64,000 nt of DNA from Ardenticatenaceae bacterium (lineage in GTDB: Bacteria; Chloroflexota; Anaerolineae; Promineifilales; Promineifilaceae). This document shows, piece after piece, positions 55,365 to 63,599 of this stretch. The position numbers and the translations under genes are program-made. The stretch lies in contig JACKBU010000022.1 in assembly GCA_020634395.1 (NCBI GenBank), positions 31,410 through 95,409 on the forward strand, read 5' to 3'. How positions within the stretch are numbered: position 1 is the stretch's first letter; each line of letters starts with the position of its first letter. The notes under the pieces are model-generated. The model was given only the letters and a program-made list of their open reading frames with translations, was not told where the DNA came from and made no database searches.

Positions 55365-56441
55365 TTACTCTGCTGCTTCGCCTACCGGTCGTAAAGTAAT
55401 CTGAATTTCATCATCATCCAGTTTGCGCGCAGTGACCTGGATCTGGTCTTGTGCCGCAAAGTTTTCCTCCAGCCACTCGTGCAGCGGCGGGCTGAGCACC
55501 AGGCGCGCCCGGTCGTTGGGCAGCAACCGCCAGACCGAACAATCCTTGTCGTAGATGCCTTCATAGTAGACCGTGACCTGACGCGTTTCGGTACGAGAAT
55601 TGATCTGGAAGAAGGGCCAATGTTTTGGCGTGAGGTTAACAAAACCCTGGCGCAAATGAAGGGGTTTTAGTTCGGCCACGTAGCTGAACATTTCTGCGGA
55701 ATCGGGTTCGGTCTCATCGATCTCGACGGCCGTTTCAACGGCCGTGCGCGCTCGTCCCTTCGGTTTCGACTTCTTGCGCGCTGTCTTGCCTGTCAGAAAA
55801 TCCACTATGGGCATCAACAAGGCAACCTGTTCACCCATCACCTGCGTAATAGCCATCCCCATCGCCGCAACGCGCTCGGAATCAAACCGGCGGCTAAAAT
55901 AAAACGGCACCAGCCAACGATCGTCAGCGTTCAGATAAGCAGCTTTGCTCATAACCGCCACCGACGTGGCCTCATCCAGCGCCGCCACGCTGTCTTTGAA
56001 CAAATCCTGGTAATGTGTCGTCTCGCCAGAATCCTCGTCAATCTGCATTTGCTGAACGCGCAGAGACCACTCAGGTCCAGGCTCTGTAAGCAGTCGATGG
56101 CATAATACTGGCTCTTTTTCCGCCTGCCGGTAAATTTTATTTAGAACCGCTTCATTGGTGATGGTTAGCTGCAGCTCCAAACTCATTGGGCGGGCGAAGA
56201 AAGAAATGTACACATCTTCACCTACCGTCTCGGAAGCCGCCAGATAAACCGACTGATTTTCATTGCTTAACCCATGGTAGGGAAACTTTTCCTGTATGCT
56301 GCGCGGCAGCCCCCGGTGTAGTTCCTGAGCAAACAGTTCTAACTGTGACAGTGCATACTTGATGGCCGTTTCTTCGCCCGCCCAGCCAAACGCTGTGAAT
56401 ACAGGCATCGTGAGGCCTGAGAATTGTGATGTCGATTGCAT
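55365..56441 (-). CDS. Unknown conserved-looking protein (358 residues)
   Basis: No family recognised. Alpha/beta in appearance with a charged linker at ~225-245 (KSKPKGRARTAVETAVEIDETEP) joining two parts. The second part contains 'LRQGFVNLTPKHWPFFQINSRTETRQVTVYYEGIYDKDCSVWRLLPND'. It lacks transmembrane helices and any clear catalytic motif. The gene contains octamers and is therefore host-like. AAGG lies 9 nt upstream of its ATG. It may be specific to the phylum. Confidence 0.5.
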   Translation of the reverse strand: MQSTSQFSGLTMPVFTAFGWAGEETAIKYALSQLELFAQELHRGLPRSIQEKFPYHGLSNENQSVYLAASETVGEDVYISFFARPMSLELQLTITNEAVLNKIYRQAEKEPVLCHRLLTEPGPEWSLRVQQMQIDEDSGETTHYQDLFKDSVAALDEATSVAVMSKAAYLNADDRWLVPFYFSRRFDSERVAAMGMAITQVMGEQVALLMPIVDFLTGKTARKKSKPKGRARTAVETAVEIDETEPDSAEMFSYVAELKPLHLRQGFVNLTPKHWPFFQINSRTETRQVTVYYEGIYDKDCSVWRLLPNDRARLVLSPPLHEWLEENFAAQDQIQVTARKLDDDEIQITLRPVGEAAE

Positions 56442-56775
56442 GTTTTTTTAACCTTACTGGGACAGATTTAATAACTACTAGAATGTGCCAGATATTTGCT
56501 GGCATCAAGGAAGGAGACTGCCAAGGCCCAGCCTGACAGATCCTTAATGCTTACCAATCGTACTTGTCTGTAAACGTCACTCACAAGGCTGTGTCGTTCA
56601 TCCGCGATTCAATGACAAAGGGGGTAAAAAGTTGAGGTTATACCGCCTGTTATTTACTATTAATAACCAACCTTCCCCAAAAGTCAACCTTGTGCTAGAA
56701 TATACCTAAGTTGTTAATGTGCTGAGAAAACGGTCGACAGGTCCTTGGCGGGTACGAGCGACCGTTTTCGCTTTT
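56442..56775. other. Intergenic region with a plus-strand hairpin
   Basis: 334 bp without a gene. At 56726-56769 GAAAACGGTCG and CGACCGTTTTC (11 bp, 22-nt loop) are followed by GCTTTTTTATT, a terminator-like structure on the plus strand. Its loop could be a short RNA or the end of one starting near TAGAAT (about 56695). Confidence 0.45.
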
Positions 56776-56979
56776 TTATTGCTTTTTCGCTCGCTTTACT
56801 GCCCGCAAGGTCGCTGGGGGATGCGCGAGAAAATCGTCTAACACAGAACGAGTCACCACATAATCTCGGCCAATCTTTCTTGATTCCAAACGTCCATCAC
56901 TAATCCAGCGCTGGATGGTACGAAGGTCAAGACCTGTTTTCTCGGCAATTTCTTTTGTGGTTAGTAATTCTTCCGTCAT
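56776..56979 (-). CDS. Excisionase-family helix-turn-helix protein
   Basis: 67 residues: 'LLTTKEIAEKTGLDLRTIQRWISDGRLESRKIGRDYVVTRSVLDDFLAH', a complete MerR-like/excisionase DNA-binding domain. It may regulate a mobile element or act as a directionality factor. It lies at the border between host-like DNA and the octamer-poor region. CCAA-N6-TTGG (57005-57018 region) upstream may be its operator. Confidence 0.75.
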   Translation of the reverse strand: MTEELLTTKEIAEKTGLDLRTIQRWISDGRLESRKIGRDYVVTRSVLDDFLAHPPATLRAVKRAKKQ

Positions 56980-57084
56980 TATCGTTCTTTTGTCGTCTTA
57001 GTGCCAAAAGTATATTGGCGATTACGTTGCTGTCAATAGAGGGCTACCACACACATCATATTAAACCATAACTTCAAACCTAAC

Positions 57085-57129
57085 AATAGTGGCAATCTTG
57101 CCTCGCAGACTTGCCATTCTGCCACTATT
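57085..57129. repeat. 10-bp inverted repeat AATAGTGGCA / TGCCACTATT
   Basis: Perfect arms at 57085-57094 and 57120-57129. The GCCACTATT half recurs at 61516-61524 and 63576-63584 in the same island. Confidence 0.6.
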
Positions 57130-57226
57130 CAGAACCAAGAAGTGCATTTACAATCGTGAGGGTGCTTGTTTTTTCCCCCCTCCTCAAGGATTGCGATTAC
57201 TTGCTAAGGTCCTCCCCACCACACTT

Positions 57227-57257
57227 GGCCCTGCTAAATCAGCAGGGCCTTTTTTTA
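57227..57257 (+). terminator. Rho-independent terminator
   Basis: GGCCCTGCT-aaatc-AGCAGGGCC followed by T8. No coding gene precedes it on the plus strand, so it may end a small RNA starting near 57090. Confidence 0.7.
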
Positions 57258-57489
57258 TCCTCTTTCATCGCATTTCGCCAGTAAGATAAAGAAAAACCAT
57301 CTTTCGAACTGGTGCTAATTACCAGAACTCTTGCTTATCTTTGGCAAAAAAAGTCACCATCGAAGTGCCTTTTTTTGTGTGCCTTGCCCTGGCACGGTGG
57401 CCGGTGGTGATACGCGCACCCTGGTAACGCACACAAATCAATACTTAATCACACGGTCACAAGATGGCCTAACGGCCACAACTTGTTGA

Positions 57490-58111
57490 TTTGCGTCCTA
57501 GAAAGACGCAAACCCGTCCTCTCGCCAGCCAGGTCCGGCGAGAGGACGGAGGCTGCACTCATTTTCCCGGCTTGTCGGTCTCGGGCGGTGAAGTTCCTCA
57601 GTCTGGAGCGTTTACCTGACTTGCCCGGCGCTTGGAGATGCTCCGTGCCTTCTTTTATCACTTCCTTCGGCACCTGATCTTCGTGCGCAGTGTTTCCACG
57701 CTGTTGGCTTTATTCTCGCCTGCGTTGTGCGAGTGGCTTCCTCGTCTGCTTTTTTTGTCAGTGTTCTGCCTAAAGGTTGCCACAGGTGGGTACTCTATCA
57801 AGGGTACTCCAAAATTGGTGGTGATCTGGCTGGCGCCGTTTCTCTCACACACCACCAATTTTGGAGCCTCCCCCTTGACAGAGTCTCCCCCACCTGTGGC
57901 AAGTCTCCGACCAGAACACTAACAAAAGCAGACGGGAAGCACCGCACCGCAGGCGAGAAGCCAACAGGCAGGTGGAAACACGAAGATCAGGGCAGAATCC
58001 AGTGATAAGAAGGCCCTACGACATCTCTTCAAGCGCGGGCAAGGTAAACGCTCCAGAGGAACTTCCCGCCGAGCCATAGATCGACAAGCCGGAAAGGAGA
58101 GCAGCCTTTTT
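57490..58111 (+). ncRNA. Candidate large structured RNA or long hairpin element
   Basis: Three structures in series. TTTGCGTC/GACGCAAA (57490-57512) and CGTCCTCTCGCC/GGCGAGAGGACG (57515-57548) are perfect stems. A giant imperfect hairpin (57551-58106) follows, whose arms of ~270 nt match along nearly their whole length. Its base pair is GGCTGC/GCAGCC, its inner stems TTGCCACAGGTGGG/CCCACCTGTGGCAA and a 17-bp stem at 57807-57823 with 57850-57866. TTTTT (58107-58111) follows. Short open frames across it have no coding features. The strand is inferred from the T-tract. Confidence 0.6.
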
Positions 58112-58330
58112 GGGTTGGAGACAAAAACAGGGGAAAGACATCGGGAATTTGGAGTTAAGACAATCCCCCCTGCAAAGCTGGATGAAAGCGTATCTAAAAG
58201 CGAAAAGAGCCGGACCGGAGAGGCGAGGCGCGAAAGTAGCTCTTGTAAGAGTGGGCATACGCAGGTACCAGCATGACTTAACTATAGGGGCAAAAAAAGA
58301 GAATCGGCGCGATTCTCTAATCTAAAACAG

Positions 58331-58372
58331 TACACCGGTCAGCAGGACTCGCAAATCACGCTGACCGGTGTA
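58331..58372 (+). promoter_or_regulatory. Leader stem-loop
   Basis: TACACCGGTCAGC and GCTGACCGGTGTA, 13 bp perfect, 29 nt upstream of the GTG start at 58401. Confidence 0.65.
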
Positions 58373-58400
58373 TCTCCGCACTGCCAAGGAGGGCAATACA

Positions 58401-58685
58401 GTGAACATTGTAACACAGAACGGTTTTCAGGCCGAAGCATTTACGGTTGAATACGAAGATTTTGCAGACCTGGCAAATATCGAGCCGCTGCAAAAGCCGG
58501 TGAGCTATGAAGTCGTTCGTGGTCACTACAAAACTATGACCGTGCGCGAACGTGTTGCCCACAACCGTCGCACTGAAGAAGCGAAACATCAGGCTTACTG
58601 CAACCGTCTGGCTTCGAAAGGCCAGAAGATGCTGGCGCAGGCCGTGAAAGAGGCCGCCCAGCCTAAACAGCTCAGTCTGTTCTAA
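58401..58685 (+). CDS. Small protein ending in a sliding-clamp-binding motif
   Basis: 94 residues, mostly charged/helical: 'VNIVTQNGFQAEAFTVEYEDFADL', 'GHYKTMTVRERVAHNRRTEEAKHQ', ending KQLSLF. QLSLF equals the consensus pentapeptide (QL[SD]LF) by which bacterial proteins bind the DNA polymerase III beta clamp. No other domain is recognised. The GTG start at 58401 has AAGGAGG 7 nt upstream and a stem-loop before it. It may recruit or inhibit the clamp in replication of the element. Confidence 0.6.
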   Translation: MNIVTQNGFQAEAFTVEYEDFADLANIEPLQKPVSYEVVRGHYKTMTVRERVAHNRRTEEAKHQAYCNRLASKGQKMLAQAVKEAAQPKQLSLF

Positions 58686-58704
58686 ATCAAAGGAGATTCA
58701 AATC

Positions 58705-58944
58705 ATGAAAACCAAAGAACAACTCGCCGAACTGTTTGCCCTGCTCATCGTGCTGATCGGCTACTGCAAAGCCACCGAATGGGCACATACCTTCTTTGGA
58801 AGCTCCCGCAAGGTTGACAGCGTGAAATACCTGGTCAGCACCGGCAGCCTGGACATGGCCGCCGCGCTGCATCTGCACAATGCGTTTTCCGGCCTAACGG
58901 CCGTGGACGTGAATGACTTATTGTCGCTAGCAGGTTGGGATTAA
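58705..58944 (+). CDS. Small protein of unknown function
   Basis: 79 residues: 'KEQLAELFALLIVLIGYCKATEWAHTFFGSSRKVDS...'. One moderately hydrophobic N-terminal helix; no family recognised. AAAGGAG lies upstream. It is the second gene of a tight operon-like series (gap 19 bp). It contains one octamer, unlike its neighbours. Confidence 0.55.
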   Translation: MKTKEQLAELFALLIVLIGYCKATEWAHTFFGSSRKVDSVKYLVSTGSLDMAAALHLHNAFSGLTAVDVNDLLSLAGWD

Positions 58945-58955
58945 GGAGAAAACGA

Positions 58956-59000
58956 TTGGGGAACATGGCTGTCACTCTCACATGCCGCCACGTTCCCCAA
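58956..59000 (+). promoter_or_regulatory. Leader stem-loop
   Basis: TTGGGGAAC and GTTCCCCAA, 9 bp, 13 nt before the start at 59014. Confidence 0.6.
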
Positions 59001-59013
59001 AAGGAAATTAATC

Positions 59014-61473
59014 ATGAACAGTATAACCAAAATCACCCCGTTTGACGACCTCGGTGGGATGGAATACCCGTTCCTGACCCAATTCACTGACTGGACTATT
59101 TTCACCTATCCGCTGGCTGCAGCGCCAGCGGCCGCAGAGCAAACGCTCCGCTGGGTGAAGGATGACAAGGTGAGCGACCTGCACATTGCCGGCGTCAGCC
59201 CGGCGCAGTTCTTCGCAGCCACCGGTCTCAAGCTAGACGTTTCCCGGAAAGGCCCGTTTGTCCTCAGCAAACGGATCAGCCGCATCATGCGGCCTTATCG
59301 TTTCTGGGAGTTTCGCCGGCCAGAGCAGGTTAACATCCGGTTCGATGAAACGATTGACGAGGCCAGCTGGGACGGTTGCGCCCTGATCAGCCGCAGCTAC
59401 CTGCGCGGCCTGGCGCTCCGGTACATCGTCAACCACGCTCATCAACCTGAATATCAGGTGCTGCATCACAGCCGGGAATTGGAAACTTGCCAGCGTTGGG
59501 AGATTACCATCCTGCACGAGGGCGGGCAGGAAAAAGCCCATGCCCTCGTCGTCGATGATATCGACGTTGATTTTGTCATCCCGGCCGGCGCCACTAAGAA
59601 AGAACTGGCGCTCGACGGCCGTATCTTCGTTGGTCTCCAACCGATTCACAGCCACGACCACATGCGCCTGGACGTGCAGAGCCTGATCAACCTTTCCCCA
59701 TTCTTCTCTGTCGAGAAGCTCCTGGTTTGGATGGCCCAGGAGGCCGAGTTGTTCCTCGACCGCATCAAAACCGGGCAGCTGGACGTGTTGCTTAGTCGCA
59801 TCGAGAACATCCAGGCTGAGGAGCAGATGCACCAACTCCAGAATTGGTACATCGGCGAGTACGTGGCCAGTGGTGGCAAGCTGATGTGGTTCTCGGCCGC
59901 AGTGAAAGCAATGGGCCGGCAGTTCCTGCGCCGGCTCAATCACGGTAAAGAAAACTTCCGGTTCCCAATTCCTGGCGGGCGGCTTTATATTTTCCCGGCC
60001 AGCGTTGGCCGGCGCGATGTGCCCAAAGGTCACATCGAGATTGACGCTCAGACGGCAACCGCCTGGGTCAATCAGGAAGATTGGAACAGTTACATTGTGC
60101 AGGTGTTGGGTGGGGCAGATGGCGATGACGCGCTTTGGATTCACCAATTCACCGATTACGATGGTCAGAAGAAGGTACTGGCCTGGCGCAGCCCCAACCA
60201 GTTAGGGGAGTACGTTCTTCTTACACCTACCCGTAATTGCTATACGATACCGTGGCAGATCAGCAGCACGGCCATCACCTGGCCGCGCATGGACAGCCGC
60301 AAGCTGCCGGCGCGGATCGACCAACAAGGCTACACCTACGGAGAGCTAAAGCCGTTCCCGCAGTTTTACGCGGAAACATACAGCATCGAAGCGATGCAGC
60401 CCGCGATCAGCAATGCCCTCGCCAATGGGGGGATGCTCGGCGCGTATTGCAATGCGTTGATGGTTCTCAAAGCCACCTACGGATTTGTCCCGATGGAGCT
60501 GCCGGCGCGGTTGGAAGACGTGATCGACGGTTCCGTCAAAGCCCCGGTGGACCTGCAACCGGTTCGGGATTGGATCACCTTCATCATGCAAGAATTGGTC
60601 GCTGACCAATACGCGGCGCTGCCCGAGGCGCTGCTGCCGCGCATTGCGCCGGCGCTGGATGAGGACACCTTGCGCGCCGTCCAGATCGATCCGTGTCACT
60701 GGTTCACCACGTTGATGACCAAAGCCCAGGAACAGATTGACATCTACCTGGTGGAACTGGACAACCTGGCCAGCGTAACCGAAACGCCGTTGGACATCTT
60801 TCAGCATGGCCTGGCCTGGCAAGAACAGGGCCAGGCGCTGGTTGCGCTTTATCAGCGCACGCTGCGGAGCAGCGGCCCGGATGCGGCCAGCGAGGCCGCA
60901 CTCGACCATGTTGTCGCCGGCTACCAGGTCGAGAAGCTGCTGGGTGCAGCAGCCTACATCTACAGCAACGGACTAAGCGACGCGCTCTTATGGCAGCCTG
61001 ACCCGAAAGTGGCAGGCGGCGCAGCGGGGCCGCGCCGGCCGGGCCTGGCCCGGCTCTTCCTCCATGCGCTGCGGCACGGTGGCATCGTGGGTGAACCGAT
61101 TTGGATCGAGGGCGTTGGCGCTGTCCGTCACTTTGACGAGAAACCCACTGGTGTGCCGGTTCGCCTGAATGCGGTTTGGTTTAACTGGCTGCGCGTCCGA
61201 GAAGGGGAGTACGCTCAGATGAGCAACGTACCGAAGACGGTACGTGATACCGCCAAACGCACCATCGCTGACAAAGCCGGCTGCTTCGTCGGTCTGACCA
61301 TCTCCACGGAGATTACCGACGATGGGCACATTGTCGCTCGTGGACCCAGCGGTCACACGCTGGCCTACGTCCAGTCGGGCCAGGAGGCCCGCGTCCTCCG
61401 TGACAGTCGTTGGGTAATCAACCACGCCCACGCCAAAGACGGCAACCTCTACACCGTTCTGTCCCGCGCTTAA
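59014..61473 (+). CDS. Large protein, candidate double-psi beta-barrel RNA polymerase
   Basis: 819 residues, no family recognised with certainty. Residues 119-130 (WDGCALISRSYL) resemble the 'DG-G-ISPSLA' block of cellular RNA-dependent RNA polymerases. Residues 315-332 read RFPIPGGRLYIFP. LGGADGDDALWIH (365-377) resembles the DxDGD metal motif of double-psi beta-barrel polymerases (YonO/QDE-1 type). RSPNQLGEY (392-400) resembles the RNP-like block usually before it. The order DGD then RSPN is unusual, so this could be a permuted or only distantly related enzyme. It lies upstream of SSB and RadC in an element-like operon. Confidence 0.4.
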   Translation: MNSITKITPFDDLGGMEYPFLTQFTDWTIFTYPLAAAPAAAEQTLRWVKDDKVSDLHIAGVSPAQFFAATGLKLDVSRKGPFVLSKRISRIMRPYRFWEFRRPEQVNIRFDETIDEASWDGCALISRSYLRGLALRYIVNHAHQPEYQVLHHSRELETCQRWEITILHEGGQEKAHALVVDDIDVDFVIPAGATKKELALDGRIFVGLQPIHSHDHMRLDVQSLINLSPFFSVEKLLVWMAQEAELFLDRIKTGQLDVLLSRIENIQAEEQMHQLQNWYIGEYVASGGKLMWFSAAVKAMGRQFLRRLNHGKENFRFPIPGGRLYIFPASVGRRDVPKGHIEIDAQTATAWVNQEDWNSYIVQVLGGADGDDALWIHQFTDYDGQKKVLAWRSPNQLGEYVLLTPTRNCYTIPWQISSTAITWPRMDSRKLPARIDQQGYTYGELKPFPQFYAETYSIEAMQPAISNALANGGMLGAYCNALMVLKATYGFVPMELPARLEDVIDGSVKAPVDLQPVRDWITFIMQELVADQYAALPEALLPRIAPALDEDTLRAVQIDPCHWFTTLMTKAQEQIDIYLVELDNLASVTETPLDIFQHGLAWQEQGQALVALYQRTLRSSGPDAASEAALDHVVAGYQVEKLLGAAAYIYSNGLSDALLWQPDPKVAGGAAGPRRPGLARLFLHALRHGGIVGEPIWIEGVGAVRHFDEKPTGVPVRLNAVWFNWLRVREGEYAQMSNVPKTVRDTAKRTIADKAGCFVGLTISTEITDDGHIVARGPSGHTLAYVQSGQEARVLRDSRWVINHAHAKDGNLYTVLSRA

Positions 61474-61482
61474 GTACATTTG

Positions 61483-61520
61483 GTGGCAGGTTCAGACATG
61501 GCCACAGCTGAGCCTGCCAC
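61483..61520 (+). promoter_or_regulatory. Leader stem-loop upstream of ssb
   Basis: GTGGCAGGTTCAG and CTGAGCCTGCCAC, 13 bp with one G-U, downstream of the large gene. GGGGCC-taac-GGCCCT follows at 61557. Confidence 0.55.
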
Positions 61521-61627
61521 TATTTGCTATGCCTGGTTGCCGTTAAAGTTGAACAGGGGCCTAACGGCCCTGACGAAGCGAAATACTATTTTTGTGTCAC
61601 ATATCAAGCCTAAAGGAGACTTACATC

Positions 61628-62044
61628 ATGTTTCAGAAAATCACTATCGTTGGCAATCTCGGGCGCGATCCGGAAATGCGTTACATGCCTGATGGCACAG
61701 CCGTTACTTCTCTCAATGTGGCCACCAGCCGCAAGTACACCAACCGGGAAGGGCAAACCGTTGAGGAAACCACCTGGTTCAAAGTCAGCACCTGGAACAA
61801 GGTGGCCGAAAACTGCAACCAATACCTGAGTAAAGGTCGCCGCGTTCTGGTCGAGGGTACACTGACCCCTGACCCCATGACCGGCGGCCCGCGCATCTGG
61901 ACACGCCAGGATGGCACCTGTGGCGCATCCTTCGAGATCCGCGCCACGGAAGTGCGCTTCCTGGGCGGCTCGAATGATGGGAATGGAAACGGTCACAATG
62001 TCGCGCCTAGCCCTGTAGAGGAGGATAGCGACATTCCCTTTTAA
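61628..62044 (+). CDS. ssb: Single-stranded DNA-binding protein
   Basis: 138 residues. OB fold 'KITIVGNLGRDPEMRYMPDGTAVTSLNVATSRKY...' and 'TTWFKVSTWNKVAENCNQYLSKGRRVLVEG', then a C-terminal acidic tip 'EEDSDIPF' that recruits partner proteins. It protects ssDNA in replication or recombination. In this position it is likely an element-encoded paralogue of the host gene. AAAGGAG precedes the ATG. Confidence 0.95.
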   Translation: MFQKITIVGNLGRDPEMRYMPDGTAVTSLNVATSRKYTNREGQTVEETTWFKVSTWNKVAENCNQYLSKGRRVLVEGTLTPDPMTGGPRIWTRQDGTCGASFEIRATEVRFLGGSNDGNGNGHNVAPSPVEEDSDIPF

Positions 62045-62061
62045 AACAATCTGGTAATCCC

Positions 62062-62093
62062 GGGCTGAGGCGTTTGCCTCGGCCCTTTTTTTT
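62062..62093 (+). terminator. Rho-independent terminator after ssb
   Basis: GGGCTGAGGC-gttt-GCCTCGGCCC followed by T8. Confidence 0.9.
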
Positions 62094-62144
62094 GAGGTGC
62101 AATCAGTAGGGGGAAGTCTCCCCCTGACTGCGGTCTCACTCGAT

Positions 62145-62170
62145 GCAAATGGGGCCCCAACCCCATTTGC
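62145..62170. repeat. 10-bp hairpin GCAAATGGGG / CCCCATTTGC
   Basis: Perfect stem with a 6-nt loop, in the ssb-radC intergenic region (62094-62365), which otherwise holds no gene. Confidence 0.6.
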
Positions 62171-62270
62171 TTCGGGTACGCCCTCCGTCACCCCCTCACG
62201 CGGTCGTTCCCCCCGCAACCCCCCACAACCCAATGTAATACGCTCCTTCAGCTTGTGCGCCGGCACGCCG

Positions 62271-62290
62271 TTGTTGCCAATTGGCAACAA
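62271..62290. promoter_or_regulatory. 20-bp perfect palindrome upstream of radC
   Basis: TTGTTGCCAATTGGCAACAA. Perfect symmetry without a loop suggests an operator for a dimeric regulator of the radC transcript. GCAGGCT-taac-AGCCTGC follows at 62307-62324. Confidence 0.5.
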
Positions 62291-62365
62291 AGTAAATCCA
62301 CTGACAGCAGGCTTAACAGCCTGCACTTGGTGAATTTACTAATCCCATTACCCAAGGAGGTACAT

Positions 62366-63091
62366 ATGCAGCAATCACTCGTTGATCTCCAGGCATACGA
62401 CACGCGGCGATTAAAGCATCGCCGCCTCATCAAAGAAATGCCTGTTGACGAACAACCTTACAGCCGCATGGACAAGGTTGGCCTGCCCGCCCTCAGTACG
62501 GCCGAAGTCATGGCCATCGCTCTCGGCAACCGCGATGGGCTGGACCTGGCTACCGACATCATGGCCCGCAAGAAAAAACTGACAGCTATCAGATCCAGCA
62601 CACGTCACGAACTGGCCCAGGAGCCAGGCGTCGGTGAAGTCACCGCCCGCAAGCTCCTGGCAATTTTGGAACTGGGCCGACGATTCTCAAGAGAAGAAGC
62701 GTTGAACCAGCCCAGGATTACCTCACCCGCAGACTTCGCCAACTATCTCATGGCCGACATGATGTACCTGGAAAAAGAGCATCTTGTCGTCCTGACCCTC
62801 AACACACGCAACTACATCACTGGTGAACACACGGTATATATCGGCAGTCTCAACACATCCGTTTTGCGCCTGGCCGAAGTCTTTCAGGTCGGCATTCGGC
62901 ACAACGCTGCCGCCATCCTGGTCGCTCATAATCACCCCTCCGGCGACCCGACACCTTCGCCAGAAGACGTAAACGTCACCCGACAACTAGTCGCCGCTGG
63001 CAAGCTGCTGGACCTGGAACTCCTGGATCATATTGTCATCGGCCATCACCGTTACGTTTCCCTGAAGGAACGCGGTCTCGGCTTCGACTAA
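62366..63091 (+). CDS. radC: RadC-family JAB/MPN protein
   Basis: 241 residues. A helix-hairpin-helix-like N-terminus ('GVGEVTARKLLAILELGRRFSREE') is followed by the MPN domain with the JAMM motif 'LVAHNHPSGDPTPSPEDV' (H188, H190 and the downstream D). Despite the name, RadC homologues are mostly encoded by mobile elements and function is unproven. The ATG at 62366 lies 5 nt after AAGGAGG. It lies in a series with SSB, typical of plasmids, ICEs and phages. Confidence 0.9.
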   Translation: MQQSLVDLQAYDTRRLKHRRLIKEMPVDEQPYSRMDKVGLPALSTAEVMAIALGNRDGLDLATDIMARKKKLTAIRSSTRHELAQEPGVGEVTARKLLAILELGRRFSREEALNQPRITSPADFANYLMADMMYLEKEHLVVLTLNTRNYITGEHTVYIGSLNTSVLRLAEVFQVGIRHNAAAILVAHNHPSGDPTPSPEDVNVTRQLVAAGKLLDLELLDHIVIGHHRYVSLKERGLGFD

Positions 63092-63100
63092 AGAGAAAAC

Positions 63101-63571
63101 ATGCTAGTCGCCAACACAACCATCGAATACAACCGCGCCGCCAGGGAATGGGAAGCTACGACCGGCGCGGAAACCCTTTCTTTCCCATCTGGCGAGCAGG
63201 GCAAGCAGGCAGCTATTGCCACCGCCATTGCCGTCGCCGATCCGGAGCTGCACGAAGCCCTAAGCAAGATGCTGGCGCGCTACCCGCAGCTTGGCAGCCG
63301 CGTGTGGCGCATGGGGATGCTAATCCTCGCCGGCCACGTCCAGATAGCGCAGGAAGATGACGTAATCGCCAAAGTGAAGTCTTACAGCCATCCAGACCAG
63401 ATCCATACCGTCATCTGGTCCGGCCGTAACTACTTTTGCGACTGCGAAGATTTTCACGGCCCTCATTGCCCGCGTGTTCGCTGGCGCGATCAGCGCCTGT
63501 GCATCCACGTGGGCGCCGTGCAAACCCTCAACTTCCTCGGACGGTGGCCGGAAGACCTGTTACCCGGGTAA
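63101..63571 (+). CDS. SWIM zinc-finger-like protein
   Basis: 156 residues. The C-terminal half holds 'YFCDCEDFHGPHCPRVRWRDQRLCIHVGAV', a CxC...CxH pattern as in SWIM zinc fingers (DNA or protein binding). The N-terminal part is helical, of unknown role. It starts 9 nt after radC in the same operon. Confidence 0.6.
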   Translation: MLVANTTIEYNRAAREWEATTGAETLSFPSGEQGKQAAIATAIAVADPELHEALSKMLARYPQLGSRVWRMGMLILAGHVQIAQEDDVIAKVKSYSHPDQIHTVIWSGRNYFCDCEDFHGPHCPRVRWRDQRLCIHVGAVQTLNFLGRWPEDLLPG

Positions 63572-63599
63572 ACCCGCCACTATTCACTAGGAGAATCCT

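Noticed and set aside
57632..58005. Open frames inside the giant hairpin
   Set aside because: They mirror each other on both strands because of the inverted symmetry, have no ribosome-binding site or known domain, and cross the structured stems.
57551..58111. Assignment of the long hairpin to GOLLD, ROOL or another named giant RNA family
   Set aside because: Those families fold as several domains and not as one long imperfect rod; I see none of their motifs.
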